In this document: one piece after another, positions 35,839 to 47,600 of the stretch
How the letters are laid out: each line of letters starts with the position of its first letter
Numbering within the stretch: position 1 is the stretch's first letter
Origin: Gerris lacustris
Lineage: Eukaryota > Arthropoda > Insecta > Hemiptera > Gerridae
Direction: 5' to 3'
NCBI GenBank assembly: GCA_951217055.1
Contig: OX578282.1
Span: 14,323,877-14,387,876, forward strand
DNA: 64,000 nucleotides
The notes under the pieces: model-generated
The model's database searches: none
Told to the model about the DNA's origin: nothing
What the model saw: the letters and a program-made list of their open reading frames with translations, nothing else
Made by a program: the position numbers and the translations under genes

Positions 35839-36059
35839 TGTTTGATCAGTTTCTTGATCATTAAACATTAATTATATTGGTAAATTAATATTGGTAATTA
35901 TATTAATAAAGAAAGCCGATTTCAAGACAAAAAAACCATAATACACCTTATTTATTATAACTGTCACATACATGTTTGTTTATATAAAAACTGTGTTCAC
36001 ATAATTTAAAAAACAAATAAAATAAAATATTAAATAAATTAAATATAACTTTCTCAACA
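35839..36059 (-). repeat. Gypsy 5' LTR
   Basis: 221 bp, starting TGTTGAGAAAGTT and ending TGATCAAACA on the minus strand. AT-rich with an AATATTTTATTTTATTTG stretch; matches the outer parts of the 29436-29935 copy. Confidence 0.85.
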
Positions 36060-36144
36060 ACTATTATAAACAGGACAGTCAGACTGGCGTAAAAAATACC
36101 GCTCACCTAAGTTTATAAAATGAAAATTTACTGAACTAATACAA

Positions 36145-37400
36145 CTACATATTATATACAAATAGGATGCATCGCTGAAGACTACTGGGAAGATGGAAGA
36201 GCGACGAGCTTGTTGACAGGCCGCACATAAGAACCTCCAGACGTACGAACCCTAACAACCCGAACAGTCCCATCTGCTCCAGGATACATCTCCTCAACTT
36301 GACCAATTGGCCAAGACAACGCCGATGTCCTAATTCCTTAAAGAAATACATCATCTCCAGGTTGAAGATTAGAAGTCGCTCGCAACCACTTGTTGTGCCT
36401 GCATCACAGGAAGCAGGTATTCGTTCGACCAATGCCGCCAATACAACTGGTACATCTGCCGCAGACGCTTCCAACTCGTAGATAGCACGATGTCTTCAGA
36501 AACCAGTGCCTCAGGCGAGGCGAGAAGAGTAGTACCAATGAGAAATGGCGAAAAATAGTCAGGACCGTCATGGGGATAATTTGAAATTGCACAGAGAGCT
36601 CTACTATTCAACACTGCCTCGATTTTAGAGAACAAGGTGGAGAGTTCCTCGAACGTCAAACTTGTTTCTCCAACCATCTGATGAAGTAAACGCTAGCATG
36701 ACTTGACTACGGCCTCCCAAAGTTGGGCACAAACGCAGGATAATAGTAGTGCCATCGTATCTCCTTAGACACAAAATGGTGGTTGATTTGATCATTCTCT
36801 TCCTGCAGAAGTTTATAAAGCTCCATAAGAGTCCGGTTAGCTCCAACGTAATTTCTGCCACAGTCTGAATAAACATCACTAGGAAGACCTCTACTAGAAG
36901 TGAACCTATCAAAGGAATCGAGGAAAGTATTGGTAGACAGACTTGACACTTGGCATTTAAATGAACAGCCTTAGTGGCCATGCACACGAAAACACACAAG
37001 TAGGCTTTGCCAATAGAAGATGAACGACGTGTTCCCTCCTTAATTTTAAAAGGGTCTGCAAAATCAGTCCCTACTCGCCAAAAAGCACGCCCTACTCTCA
37101 CTCTAGGTAAGTCAGCCATCAACGGTTGAGAGGGACAGTTAGAAAATATAAAACAACGTAGACAAGATCTAATTCGCAAGTTAAGTAACCGCGCAACAAG
37201 ACAATCCAAAACCTTCTCCGGTCTTGTACAACACGAGGACCTGAATGCAATGAAATCAAATGGTAGTGGTCACAAATGAGTTTAGACAGGTGACAGCTTT
37301 AGATAAAAGTACAGGATGTTTACTAGAAGCGCTTAGGTCTGAGTTCCTACGCCTTCCGCCCACCCTAACAAGACCCACTTCATCCATATAGGGTGATAGT
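36145..37400 (-). pseudogene. BEL/Pao pol, integrase to C-terminus, decayed
   Basis: On the minus strand: LSPYMDEVGLVRVGGRRRNS (zinc-binding start, about 37395-37330), MADLPRVRVGRAFWRVGTDFAD with the first catalytic Asp, GKAYLCVFVCMATKAVHL, RGLPSDVYSDCGRNYVGANR with the second Asp, then TFEELSTLFSKIEAVLNSRAL with the catalytic Glu region and the C-terminal LRQMYQLYWRHWSNEYL. Order and motifs are those of BEL/Pao integrases. Frame changes near 36950, 36700 and 36370 kill it. Protease, RT and LTRs are not seen; the Gypsy element inserted just past its C-terminus. Confidence 0.9.
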
Positions 37401-37425
37401 GAATTATTATTATTATTATTATTAA
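37398..37425 (+). repeat. (ATT)n microsatellite
   Basis: About eight ATT units ending the BEL remnant on its right side, followed by poly(T) at 37434-37445. Confidence 0.8.
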
Positions 37426-37445
37426 GGGGCGGTTTTTTTTTTTTT

Positions 37446-40303
37446 ATACTAATTTGTGAAGTTCACATGATTACTTTTACACAACATATTGAGAATTTGT
37501 TTCATATTAAGTAATTAATTCTTATTATATTCTTGAAAAAAAGGCCGGTATTTTTGTAAATACCAGGTTTATGTTTATAATTATGTGTTTATGACAGTAC
37601 AATAAATCAAATATATAGTACCGTCATATTAATGCATGTAACATTTAATTATTTTGTTAATTAGGCTAATATATGAATAATTTTAAATAAAATTAATAAG
37701 AAATTATTTTACATACCTTCTAATAAAATTCTTCTACAGTAAAAAAATGCAGGTAAAGTACACACAAAAATATCAATGTTCAATGATTAATAAATTTAAA
37801 AAACTAGAAGTACTTCTAACGAAAGGAGAACAGATTTAGAATATGAAAGAGGAAACACAACAACCTAGCCCTAGAGCTATAACAATACAGAACTGAGCTT
37901 GATATTTTTATTTAATTAGGAGATAAAAATTCAATAATTAAGTGAAGGGTAGAATTATTAAAATATCTATATTTTCTGAGGCGCGCTCAAGTTTTTGCTT
38001 TTGCGGCCAGCCTAAACAAATTTGAAGTAAGTTTTTGACATTGTTACGTAATGCATTGAGTGCAGAAAGTAGCATTTTGCATGCGAGTGTGGAGTTTGCA
38101 CCCGAGCGATAGCGAGGGTGAGGGTAGTAAAACCACACGAGCCATGCAAAATGCCGTTTTCGCACGAGTTGCTTACCGTACTTTATCTACGATTGTTAGA
38201 TTTAAATAATAAATACAGAAAAAATAAACTTGCTGTATGTAAGTTCGTATCTCTCTCTTGATAAAGATGGCATTCATTCTTGAGTTGTATTTTTTGCCAA
38301 ATTAATTATTTCTGGAGGAGTATTATTCTCCACATGTTTGTCAAAGTCACTTGACTCATTGTTTTTCACTAAAAACTCGATATAAACAGTTACTTTAATA
38401 AAAGAACAGCAAATTAGTTTTGTTAAATATAAACAAACTCGCTAATCGTGTGCAAAGCTGAAGAATTCCTCTTCTTTACCGCCCTAGGGTGGTAAAGAAG
38501 AGGAATTCTTCAGAACTATGAGACGCGCATGAGCAATGAATACAAGTATGTAAAGAATCACTTTCTACGCATCTAAACAGAGATACAATGTTTATATTTC
38601 GTATAAATCGTAGTTAAAGTGTATTAACAATGTATGTATGATCTCTTGTAGTTTTATCAATAATAAATAAAATTGAATTGAATAGAATATGTTTATTTAA
38701 GTGCTCTCTATCATTTCTGATATCAGGTATAGTTATTCTGTGACACCCAGCATAATTCAATTTTAATACGATTGAAATTATTTAGTGAATTTTTAATATT
38801 ATATTTAACTATTTTTATTTTTATAAATATAAAGATATTTACTTTTTGCCGAATAAAATAATTTAAAATTAAAATCATCTTCAATTATTACTTTCTCCCT
38901 TCTGTAGATAAAATCTTGGGCGTCCCTCGGGAGTAAAAATAAATTGTACCCGAGCGACAATTAACTCCCTTGGTTCCGCCTCAGGAGTTAACATTATGGT
39001 ACCAACTTCATCACTCTTACTACACTCCCTTGGTGGGTAAATAACTTTTTCAATTGGTATAAGAAACAAATTAACACACAATATGAAATTTTATATAATT
39101 ATAATTTTTTTAAAAAAAGGGCCGAAATAAATAATAATAAAAAAAATTACAGGAAAAAAAAATATACAACAAATTTGCAAAATTACAATTATCAGGGGTA
39201 AATTGATTATTTCTCTAGATAATTTAAAAATAAATAAAACTTTCGCTTAATACTAATACAACGAAATAGTTTGTTTTGTTTCAAATAAATCTATATTATT
39301 ATAAATATAACTAAATAAACAGTAAATAAGTAAATACACTCTATGGAAAAAAAATTAAACAGTTCACAAGCTGAAAATGAAAAAAATGTTTTACAGATTT
39401 ATTTTATTATTGAGTATCATGTAATAAAAAAGATTAGTTCAAACGTGGACGAATTTTACAACAAATATCAAAATCCTAATATTAGCTGATTTACCTCACT
39501 TCAGATTTTATAAACCTGAAATTTTTATTATGCTTGAAGGTAGTCTAATTTTTTTTCATTTTCACACAATTTCCTAATTATTTTCTTGTTTATCATTGAG
39601 ATGCATACGGAATTGCCAAATGATATCCTCCCTATTCTATTTAAACATATTTAAAATAGAATTTTTTAAAATATTATTTCATTAAACAAACTTCATAAAG
39701 AGTGCTTTTACTTATTTACTTTTTTACGCAATGGTACACAATTAAAAATAGTATAAATTAAATCTCCTTTTGAAATGTTGGATTCAGTTTAATGGAATAC
39801 GGAAAAAATATATTTGATATTTTTGTATGTTTTTAGATTTGGAATCTTGAGGAATTTTAAGATACCTAATTGATGAATACTCTAGTAAGTGGAGCTAGCA
39901 CAAAAATACATTTAATTATCTTAAAAATGAATACATAACTTAAGAGAAAAAAAAGTTGCCATTTTATTAAAAAAAAACAAAAAACGGCAGAGCAATTATT
40001 ACACAATCCATTAAGAAGATCGAATAAATTGCCTTTATTTATTGTTAGGCTTCAAAATTTTAACATTTTTATATGTAGGGGAAAAAGTTATTAATTTCAC
40101 TAGTTTTTTTAGCTCTTTGAAAAATGTATTACCTAAATATGTATTAAGAAACCATAAAATGAAGAGATTATACATAAATCCAAGATTTCAAAACCCAAGT
40201 TTGTTTCAATATACTTGTAATAATAGATTCTGTGGCAGATTATAAAATAGCATTTGTTTAATTTAAGTCACTATTTTGTCAAAAATATAACTAGTATATT
40301 TCC
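37446..40303. other. AT-rich stretch without a gene
   Basis: No coding sequence supported. A 75-codon minus-strand ORF at 38165-37938 and a 66-codon one at 39081-38881 match nothing recognised. A hairpin at 38458-38513 is listed separately. Confidence 0.4.
38458..38513. repeat. 56-bp near-perfect palindrome
   Basis: Arms CTGAAGAATTCCTCTTCTTT / AAAGAAGAGGAATTCTTCAG extend with ACC/GGT, one G-T position and CCCTAGGG at the centre, about 28 bp per arm with a single mismatch. It could be a tiny foldback element or a small-RNA hairpin; nothing else supports either. Confidence 0.8.
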
Positions 40304-40468
40304 TTCTTTAGATTGTTACTCCCTATATTTATTTTAGAATAGAAATTATTTTACACTCCTTTGTCTAAATCATTATTAAGACAAAGAGATGTTTAGTCCA
40401 ATGTACTTTGGGACAAAGAAATATCACATTTCTGTTTTCATAAGGGGAGTAACAGTTTAAAGAAGTGC
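40304..40468. mobile_element. short MITE with GTTACTCCC termini
   Basis: About 165 bp with inverted ends CTTTAGATTGTTACTCCC and GGGGAGTAACAGTTTAAAG. Related modules lie in both Harbinger-like copies at 9.8 and 11.4 kb. Confidence 0.6.
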
Positions 40469-41470
40469 CAAAAAGACATACTTCAAAGCATTTCTATACA
40501 TTAGAATATAGACAGTAATATTTTGTTAATTGAGGCATATCAGTGCACTGGTGGTAGTGTCATTTCATATAATCAATAATTGATTTAAGACAATAGATTT
40601 TTTTAGTTTACATAATTCATAGTTAATTTGAAAATAAATTTAGTAAATATTAAAAAAAAACTTTGTCAATTCAATACCACTAACTTTAACTAGAGATTGA
40701 AAAAAGTTTAAACTGTAAATTTTCTGGTAATATAGAAATTGCAGTACCACCAATTTAAATAATTCAGTGAATTAAAAGAACTAATTTTCAATATTTCTGA
40801 TTGTACAGATTACAATGCCACTAACTTAATTTAACAAGATAGCAAAAAAAGTCAACACTGTCGATTATTTCTGGTAATTGATACCACCAATTCAGTGAAC
40901 AACAAAAAGCTCATTCAAATGGTTATCTAGATAAAAATAAGTGAAAATTAAAAAAAATTGGTTAGTACCTCTAATTTTAATAATATAGCAAAAAAGTTTA
41001 AACTGCCAATATTTCTGGTAATAGAAACTCCTATACCACTAACTTTAATCATTTAGTGAACAAAAAAGAGCTAATTTTAAAATTACTGGTTACTATTAAT
41101 TAGCAATTTTAAAAAATGGTAGATTACAAAAAACAAGTTATTGAAACAAAAGAAGGGTAACTACTATAAGTGGGTCCAAAAAAGAAGGTGCTCTTTAAAA
41201 TTCCTTTGTTTTCTTATTGCCTCAGTAAATTAAGAATAGTTTTTAAAAATGAATATTATAAATTGAAATTAAAAGTAAATCCAACTGATCCAATTATCAT
41301 AAGCATCACAAAATAAAATTAAAATAAACGTTCTTAAATAATTACGATAATAAAAAAAAGAATTAGATCAGTTACATTTTTAAAAAATATTTATAATTTG
41401 TTTTCTTTGTTTTTTAAGAGTGCATTCTGTATTTAAAAATATTATTTCATAATATCGAGCTTTTTTTCTA
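40469..41470. other. AT-rich stretch downstream of Elongin B
   Basis: A degenerate tandem feel (GTACCACTAACTTTAA at intervals 40675-41050) but no gene. Confidence 0.45.
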
Positions 41471-41473
41471 AAA

Positions 41474-41479
41474 TTTATT
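41474..41479 (-). promoter_or_regulatory. possible Elongin B poly(A) signal
   Basis: AATAAA on the minus strand (TTTATT on plus), 49 nt downstream of the stop codon. The sequence is so AT-rich that chance matches are common, so the assignment rests on position. Confidence 0.4.
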
Positions 41480-41527
41480 TTTGAGGAAAAAGGAGAAAAG
41501 AATAAATAAATAAGAGAAGAGAACAGG

Positions 41528-41639
41528 CTAGGCAGCTTGTTCTTGACCATTGGTTTCTTGAGATTTCATTACATACGGAAGATCTGGAGGCGATGAAAGA
41601 GGGGTAACTTGTAACGGTTCAAATTCACCATTATCCAAC
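41528..41639 (-). CDS. EloB: Elongin B coding exon 4 (C-terminus)
   Basis: 112 nt after a CCTCAG acceptor, ending in TAG at 41530-41528. It encodes the acidic strand [14 protein letters not shown] and the proline-rich tail ending NGQEQAA. A possible poly(A) signal lies about 50 nt downstream. Confidence 0.93.
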
Positions 41640-44600
41640 CTGAGGACAAATAAATAATAATTAATAAAATATGTATATATACTAGTAAGCAGTGAAGACC
41701 CATTAGAAAGTCATCAAATTTAGGAACATACCTCTGCGGCGAGTTCAAATAATACCAAATGAGATTACACAATTTGTTGTTGGGGTTCTCTTTGGATATA
41801 AACACCAGCGGACCTGGTGGTGTTTGTATCCTTGTAAGAGGGTTCTACCCGAGACATGAGGAAAAGAGCGGCGGAGTGCCAGAATGGTGTGCTTGGATCC
41901 ACTCTAGAGATCCAACCATCACCAGCCTAAGAACAGCAGGGAACCACAGTGGATCCAAACCTAATCAGGCATTAGCACATGTAACCACTTATATACAGAG
42001 GAAGCCCTCTTAACCGCCAACTTGGCTCCCAATTGTTTCTTTTAATAAGTAAATAAAAACAGAGATATAATTTTAAAATATTACAGTGTACACTTCAGCA
42101 AGATTGCAATAGTTCAATAACTGCAACAGACAAGTGGTGACAGATAAATTCACAAAACAGTGGTAAAAACCAGATCTTGTCTTTTATACACCAGGACAGA
42201 AGGTCGGAGATAAACGTCACCCCCAGGTGGCGGGCAGCTTAACCTGACAGCTGGTTGAACCAAGACTGGTTAGGATGGCCTCTACTTTACATTAAAAAAA
42301 TGGTTACACTTATTTGCTTATGACTTGTAACAGGTGGATTGATAAAATTAGCACTGTGGAAACCCAGAGAGGTGTTTTACCGCGGCACGACAAAATATGC
42401 ACTTAAACAAAACTGAATTTTAATAACGAGAGTTTTATACTAGCCCATTATGTTTGTCCACATTTTGATTGCACGATGGTAAAATCCTACTCATTAAAAC
42501 AATTGACAAACATTTAAATATAGTATGGGATCAGTTGTTAAAGAGGCTTAAGGTAAACAATAATAGAAAAAAAAAAAAAATAATAATAATAAAAAAGAGG
42601 TAATTCAATATAATTAGTGAAGCTTATGAGTTCACAGAACAATCACCTACAAATCCCATCCTCATTTTCTAAATCAGCAGTTCTCAACCTGTGGTACGCG
42701 AACCCCTTGGGGGTACATGAAAATGTGTAAGGGGTACGCGGTGAATTAAAAAAGGTTTTTTGTCTATTTTTCTGTCTAATAAATAAAAACTTTTTAGTAA
42801 AATGTCAATTAAAAAATCTTGTTTGGAATTAAAATTGCATATTTACAGCTGTTTCTATAATGTAGCAATATTAGCAGTAGTTAAACAACACTTCATCTAA
42901 TGTAAAAAGTATTTATAAAAATAAGGGGTTGTTTTTAGGGGGTACGCACAGTTAATTATACAAAAAAGGGGTACGTGGGTTGAGAACCGCTGTGCTAAAT
43001 AATAGTTCAATCAAGTTAGCTAAAGAAACTGAAGATATCTTTCAAGGGACAAAATTTAGCTATATTTATGAAGTAGTCGTCACCACTTGTTTGACTCTTT
43101 TATGACTGAAAACTTCAAAGCAGGTATACTAACAGAAACAGGGGACCCACAAACTACGCGTGTGCTGTTACAGTAGAACTTCGCTAACAGGACCCTCAAT
43201 AACACGACAACCTCAATTACAAGAGCAATTTTCAAATCCCCTTGAGATTGCCATAAGAAATAATGTTAAATTAACCTCTATAACGCAATTATTATTATCC
43301 AAACAACCTCTATAACACAGATTTTTTTCCAATTCACAACGTAACTCAGAACATCTATAAAATTTCGTTTTGAAAAGTCAAACTCTATAACACGTCTCTA
43401 TACAGGAATGGGTCGACCTTGAACAAGTCTAGACTTGAAAACCCTGCCCATTAACCTCGATAACACGACTGATAGCCAAAATAACCTTGATAACCAGAGA
43501 CCTTCAAAATGTAGCATTTATTTTTATGAAATGTGGCACTAAAAAATGTGGCAATATGGCACTTATTTTGGCCAAATGTGGCATTTATTTTAGCTAATGT
43601 GGCATTTATTTTTCAACTTTCAACCCCCCCCCCCCCCCTTTCCATTGTAAAAGGGATATTAAATCGTGCAACTTGAGTCCTATTATTACTAGGGTTAGGA
43701 ATTATTTGCTCTAAAAAGCCTAAATACATTCTCTCTGCATGCCCGAAATATTCTCTATCAATTATTCAGGCCAACCCAAGGGGGGGGGGGGATTGGAAAA
43801 AACACATTTACTACTTAATTAAATTTATTAGAATTTGTGCATATACATACTTATATGTATATAAGATGAAGAAGGTTTTTGACTTATACACTTCTTTTTA
43901 TGTAGCAATTTGCTTTGTAAACAAACTTCAAATTAAAATTATTATACTTTAATTAAACTTCTATACTTTAATTCAAATTATTATACTGTACAATAATTAT
44001 CTTTTCAATATTTTCTGTGGTCAATTTCTAGCGATTGTTTGCTAGTATATTTTTTAATTTCAAAAATGACCTTTCCACGTTGGTAGAAACAATTGGCATA
44101 CACATACTTCAATATAAAGCAGTCTTTAAAACTTGATACTGCATCTCCGCCTTGCATTATTTTAACCCTTAAGCGCCCAGGATAACATTAACTATTTCAT
44201 TCCAATCTGGATTTACATTTAAAGCAGCTTCCAGTATTTTTCTTGCTCTCCTTTTTGGCCCGGCAACTCCATCGCAGCTTTTTGGAGCTCCAAGACAACT
44301 TTAGCAGCTGAAGTCAACGAAGTGCCTTGCACCTTTTTTTTGGCAACTTAAAAAAATGAGCTCGTATAAAATTTTGCTGCGTCAAAGTTTGAACGTTTCC
44401 CAGTGCCTGCTTGGCTATTTTAATTGCCATGTTATCCTCTTCGTCGAATTCTTCTAATAGAACTTTCACTTTTTCTCCATGTTCTGCGTAATAAAGGGCC
44501 GCTCTTATTTAAGTTTCCCATCTTGTTAGGATAGGCTCTGAAGGAAGAGGGGTCCCTGGTAGCATTTCCTTGAAGATTGGCACTCGGCTTAGAGCTTTAA

Positions 44601-47600
44601 TAAAAATTTGTTTACCCCGCTGAAATTAAGTCATTTACAGCTGGTGAAAAACAGCATGGGCCAAGCAGGTTACATGGACCATTATAGGGAACACACTTTT
44701 AAACACACCCCCGCTTTTAGTATGTATGCAGCTCTGTCAGAGCAGGGCAGTTCGGTTACTTCTATTCTTTGGCATGGTCAAAAATATAATACACAAACAA
44801 AGTTTAAATTCACTGGGAAAGTTCGAAGACTATAAGAACACAATAACTGTCAACAACCAGAGAGGTGGAATGATATTGGTCAAGTATCTGACTCAGGTAC
44901 ACCTGAGACTGGAAGAGGGAAGGCACCGTTAGCAAAAAAACCCAAAATATAACACTATGTTTCTAAAGGAAGAGTTAATCCCTAAGCCATTCAATATTAC
45001 TACGAATGTGCCAATGGTTATCCTCTAAGTATGCTACTTATACCATTTAAGGGTAATTGGTATTGAACACGACAACACTACCTGCGTCTTTCCCCAGATT
45101 ATTTGCTACACGCGGCTTTAAACTTGATTTTTTTAACCTTAGAACTTCTACCCGAGACGAAGTGTGTCACTACCCTAAGATAGGAATCCACGTCACTTGG
45201 GGAATCCTCAGCACCTTGGAATCCTGCCCTGCAAGGGCGTATCTTACCTGGTTTTATGGGTTGTAGCAGAACCCCTTAGAATATTTCTATTTTTTTTTCT
45301 CAGAACTTAGCCCAAATAAGGCAAAATGTGGCACAAAGTGTGGCATTTTACCGAAAATCGGCAAAATGTGGCTTTTTACCAAAAAATAGGCCAAATGTGG
45401 CATTTTAGTATGGCGCCATGGCAAAAAGGCATTTGAAGGTCTCTGTTGATAACACAACCCTCAACAAAAAGAGCACCTCGATAACAAGACTGTTTCCCTA
45501 ATCCCCTTGAGGCACTTCTTATCGAGGTTCTACTGTATAATAGAATGAGTGAACCATAGTATGATGCCAGTTCTGTTTACAATTTTAACATAATAATGTT
45601 AGCTTAAATTATTTTGTTTGTATGCAGGCCATATAAGCTTAATGATTTTAAAGTAATAATTAATTTTCACAAAAATTAATTGTTATTGTTCATTCATAAT
45701 TGCTTGTTTACTAAAAGCATTATCATTATATAAAATCATAAACTATATTGATTTAAATTAAATAAAATAAATATTTGAGTAAGAAATCCAAATTACCTAA
45801 TAGCTAATCCAATAGTAGCAGGGGATTGTGCTTTAGCAGTATTAGAATTCAATCCATAGTCCTGTAAGGTTTTAATATCTTCCATTGCATTATCCTTATT
45901 AAATAACTGTTGGTTCTCTGGTGGCACTTTCAAAATTCCTGTAACACAATCAGATAAAATAACACATGAAGCAATTTTGCACTAAAAGTTTACTCAATAA
46001 CAACATTTCAACGAAATTCAAAACCTTTAAAAAAAGGTGGATATCAAACAGAAAAAAAATTTACTAAATGCAACAGAATTATCCAAAAAAATATACTTTG
46101 ATATACGTACGTAAGGACAACTTGTGTTGAGTTGATATACTAGGAGCAATAAAAACTACGCTACGCTATGCTTACCACATTACCGCAACTAGAGATAAAC
46201 TTACGAAGTACAAAGCTATACTAGTTTCTTATAATCTCTACTGAGCTGGTTTATGGTTATGATAGAGATCACAGTAAAATATGGAATTCTATCACAGAAA
46301 TTTGCCCAGAAGTTGTGCTAAAGGACTGCATGATACCACAGTGGGAGTTTGACATTAGCTGGGAGTATCTACTTCCTTCAAGACAAGAATGGGAACCTGG
46401 AGATGATCCTCAAATACCACTAGAAACAGATATGAGGTTCACCGATGGGTTCCGAATTGAAGAAATATCCGGGGCTGGGGTTTTCTGTACAGAACCCTAA
46501 TATGAGCTTATGCAAATATGCCCCTCTATTTCAGGCAGAGATAGATGCAATTTTGGCCAATTCTCAAATTATCCTGAGTAAGAATATCTCAAACAGACAA
46601 ATCAGAATCTATTTTGACAGCCAGGAAACGAAAATGTGAGACACGGTTAACAACCAAAGACTTCTCACAAATGTGAAGACTTCGGTTTCTGACCCAGGTT
46701 TATTGAATACAGATTCAATAGAACTCATGGAAACACCTAATTTGTAAAATCCCAAATCAGGATTCAATCCGTATTGAAACATCAAGGAAATGTAGTAAAT
46801 GATTTTATCGCCCTCCACTTGTAAACATTCCTATCCTGAGCAGCCGGTAAAGTTCCATTTTACAGCCCTGGGGCCTGTAGAAATGCATGCTTTATCTTTA
46901 CAGGGCCGCTAGTAGTTTGAGAAGCGGCCGCTTCCTGGGCTGCAGGCCGCAGTGTGCAGGAAGCGCTAGTACTCAGCATCAGTTCAATTAGTAACAATCA
47001 ATATTTTTATAACTGCGGTTTGTTTTGGTACTGATGTAACCTTAATATGCATTTATTGTTTTGAAGATTACGGCAAAATAGTTTGCATGTTTAGTAATTA
47101 GTTTAAATGTGGTGGGCGATAAAATAGTGTACGCACCACGAGCAGTAAGCGACATGACAGGCCTCGGGCGTTAAATGCACTCGTGCTTTCAAACTTCGCC
47201 CTCAGCCTGTAATAACGCCCTTACTGCTCTAGGTAGGTAAATAACTATTAACCCACTTCTAGTTGGTTTACTAGGTGGCTCAAAAACAGGGCACATACGA
47301 TGTCCCTTTTACAATAGTTAAAATCTTTATTTTAACCTTGTGAGGGCCAACTGATGACTCATAGAAACATCTTTTTAAAGGACAGGAAGGTTTTAATTTA
47401 TTCTAAGAAAGGTTTAAGAGTTAGTTATCTTTAACTTGAAAATTAGGATTTCGGGCATTAATATTCCAGATATGTTACTTTAAAGTGTATGGCCCAAAAC
47501 TAGATTGATACAAAGAAAAACATCCCACAAATATGAATTACCAAAAGCGAAAATAAAATCGGTTATGAAACATAATGTTACCTATTTTTTAACGTAAATT

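Larger units (their letters stand above)
29436..36059 (-). mobile_element. Ty3/Gypsy LTR retrotransposon, inactivated, with nested insertions
   Basis: Bounded by LTRs at 29436-29935 (3') and 35839-36059 (5'), both TG...CA on the plus strand, with a 5-bp duplication ACTAT at 29431-29435 and 36060-36064. Read on the minus strand: 5' LTR, a primer site TGGTGTCAGATGTGATT next to it (resembles the 3' end of tRNA-Leu), gag, protease, RT, RNase H, integrase, a polypurine tract AAGAAAGAAAGGA at 29948-29936 and the 3' LTR. The gene order protease-RT-RNaseH-integrase is Gypsy type. Frameshifts and two TTAA insertions disable it. No env-like ORF was recognised. Confidence 0.93.
43171..45535. mobile_element. 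pogo-like (Tc1/mariner superfamily) MITE split by a hAT element
   Basis: Termini CAGTAGAACTTCGCTAACA and TTATCGAGGTTCTACTG with TA on both sides (43169-43170, 45536-45537). Interior is made of repeated AATAACACGA/CTCGATAACA words. Without the 1951-bp hAT and its duplication it is about 406 bp. A related truncated copy lies at 58989-59200. Located in Elongin B intron 3. Confidence 0.85.
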
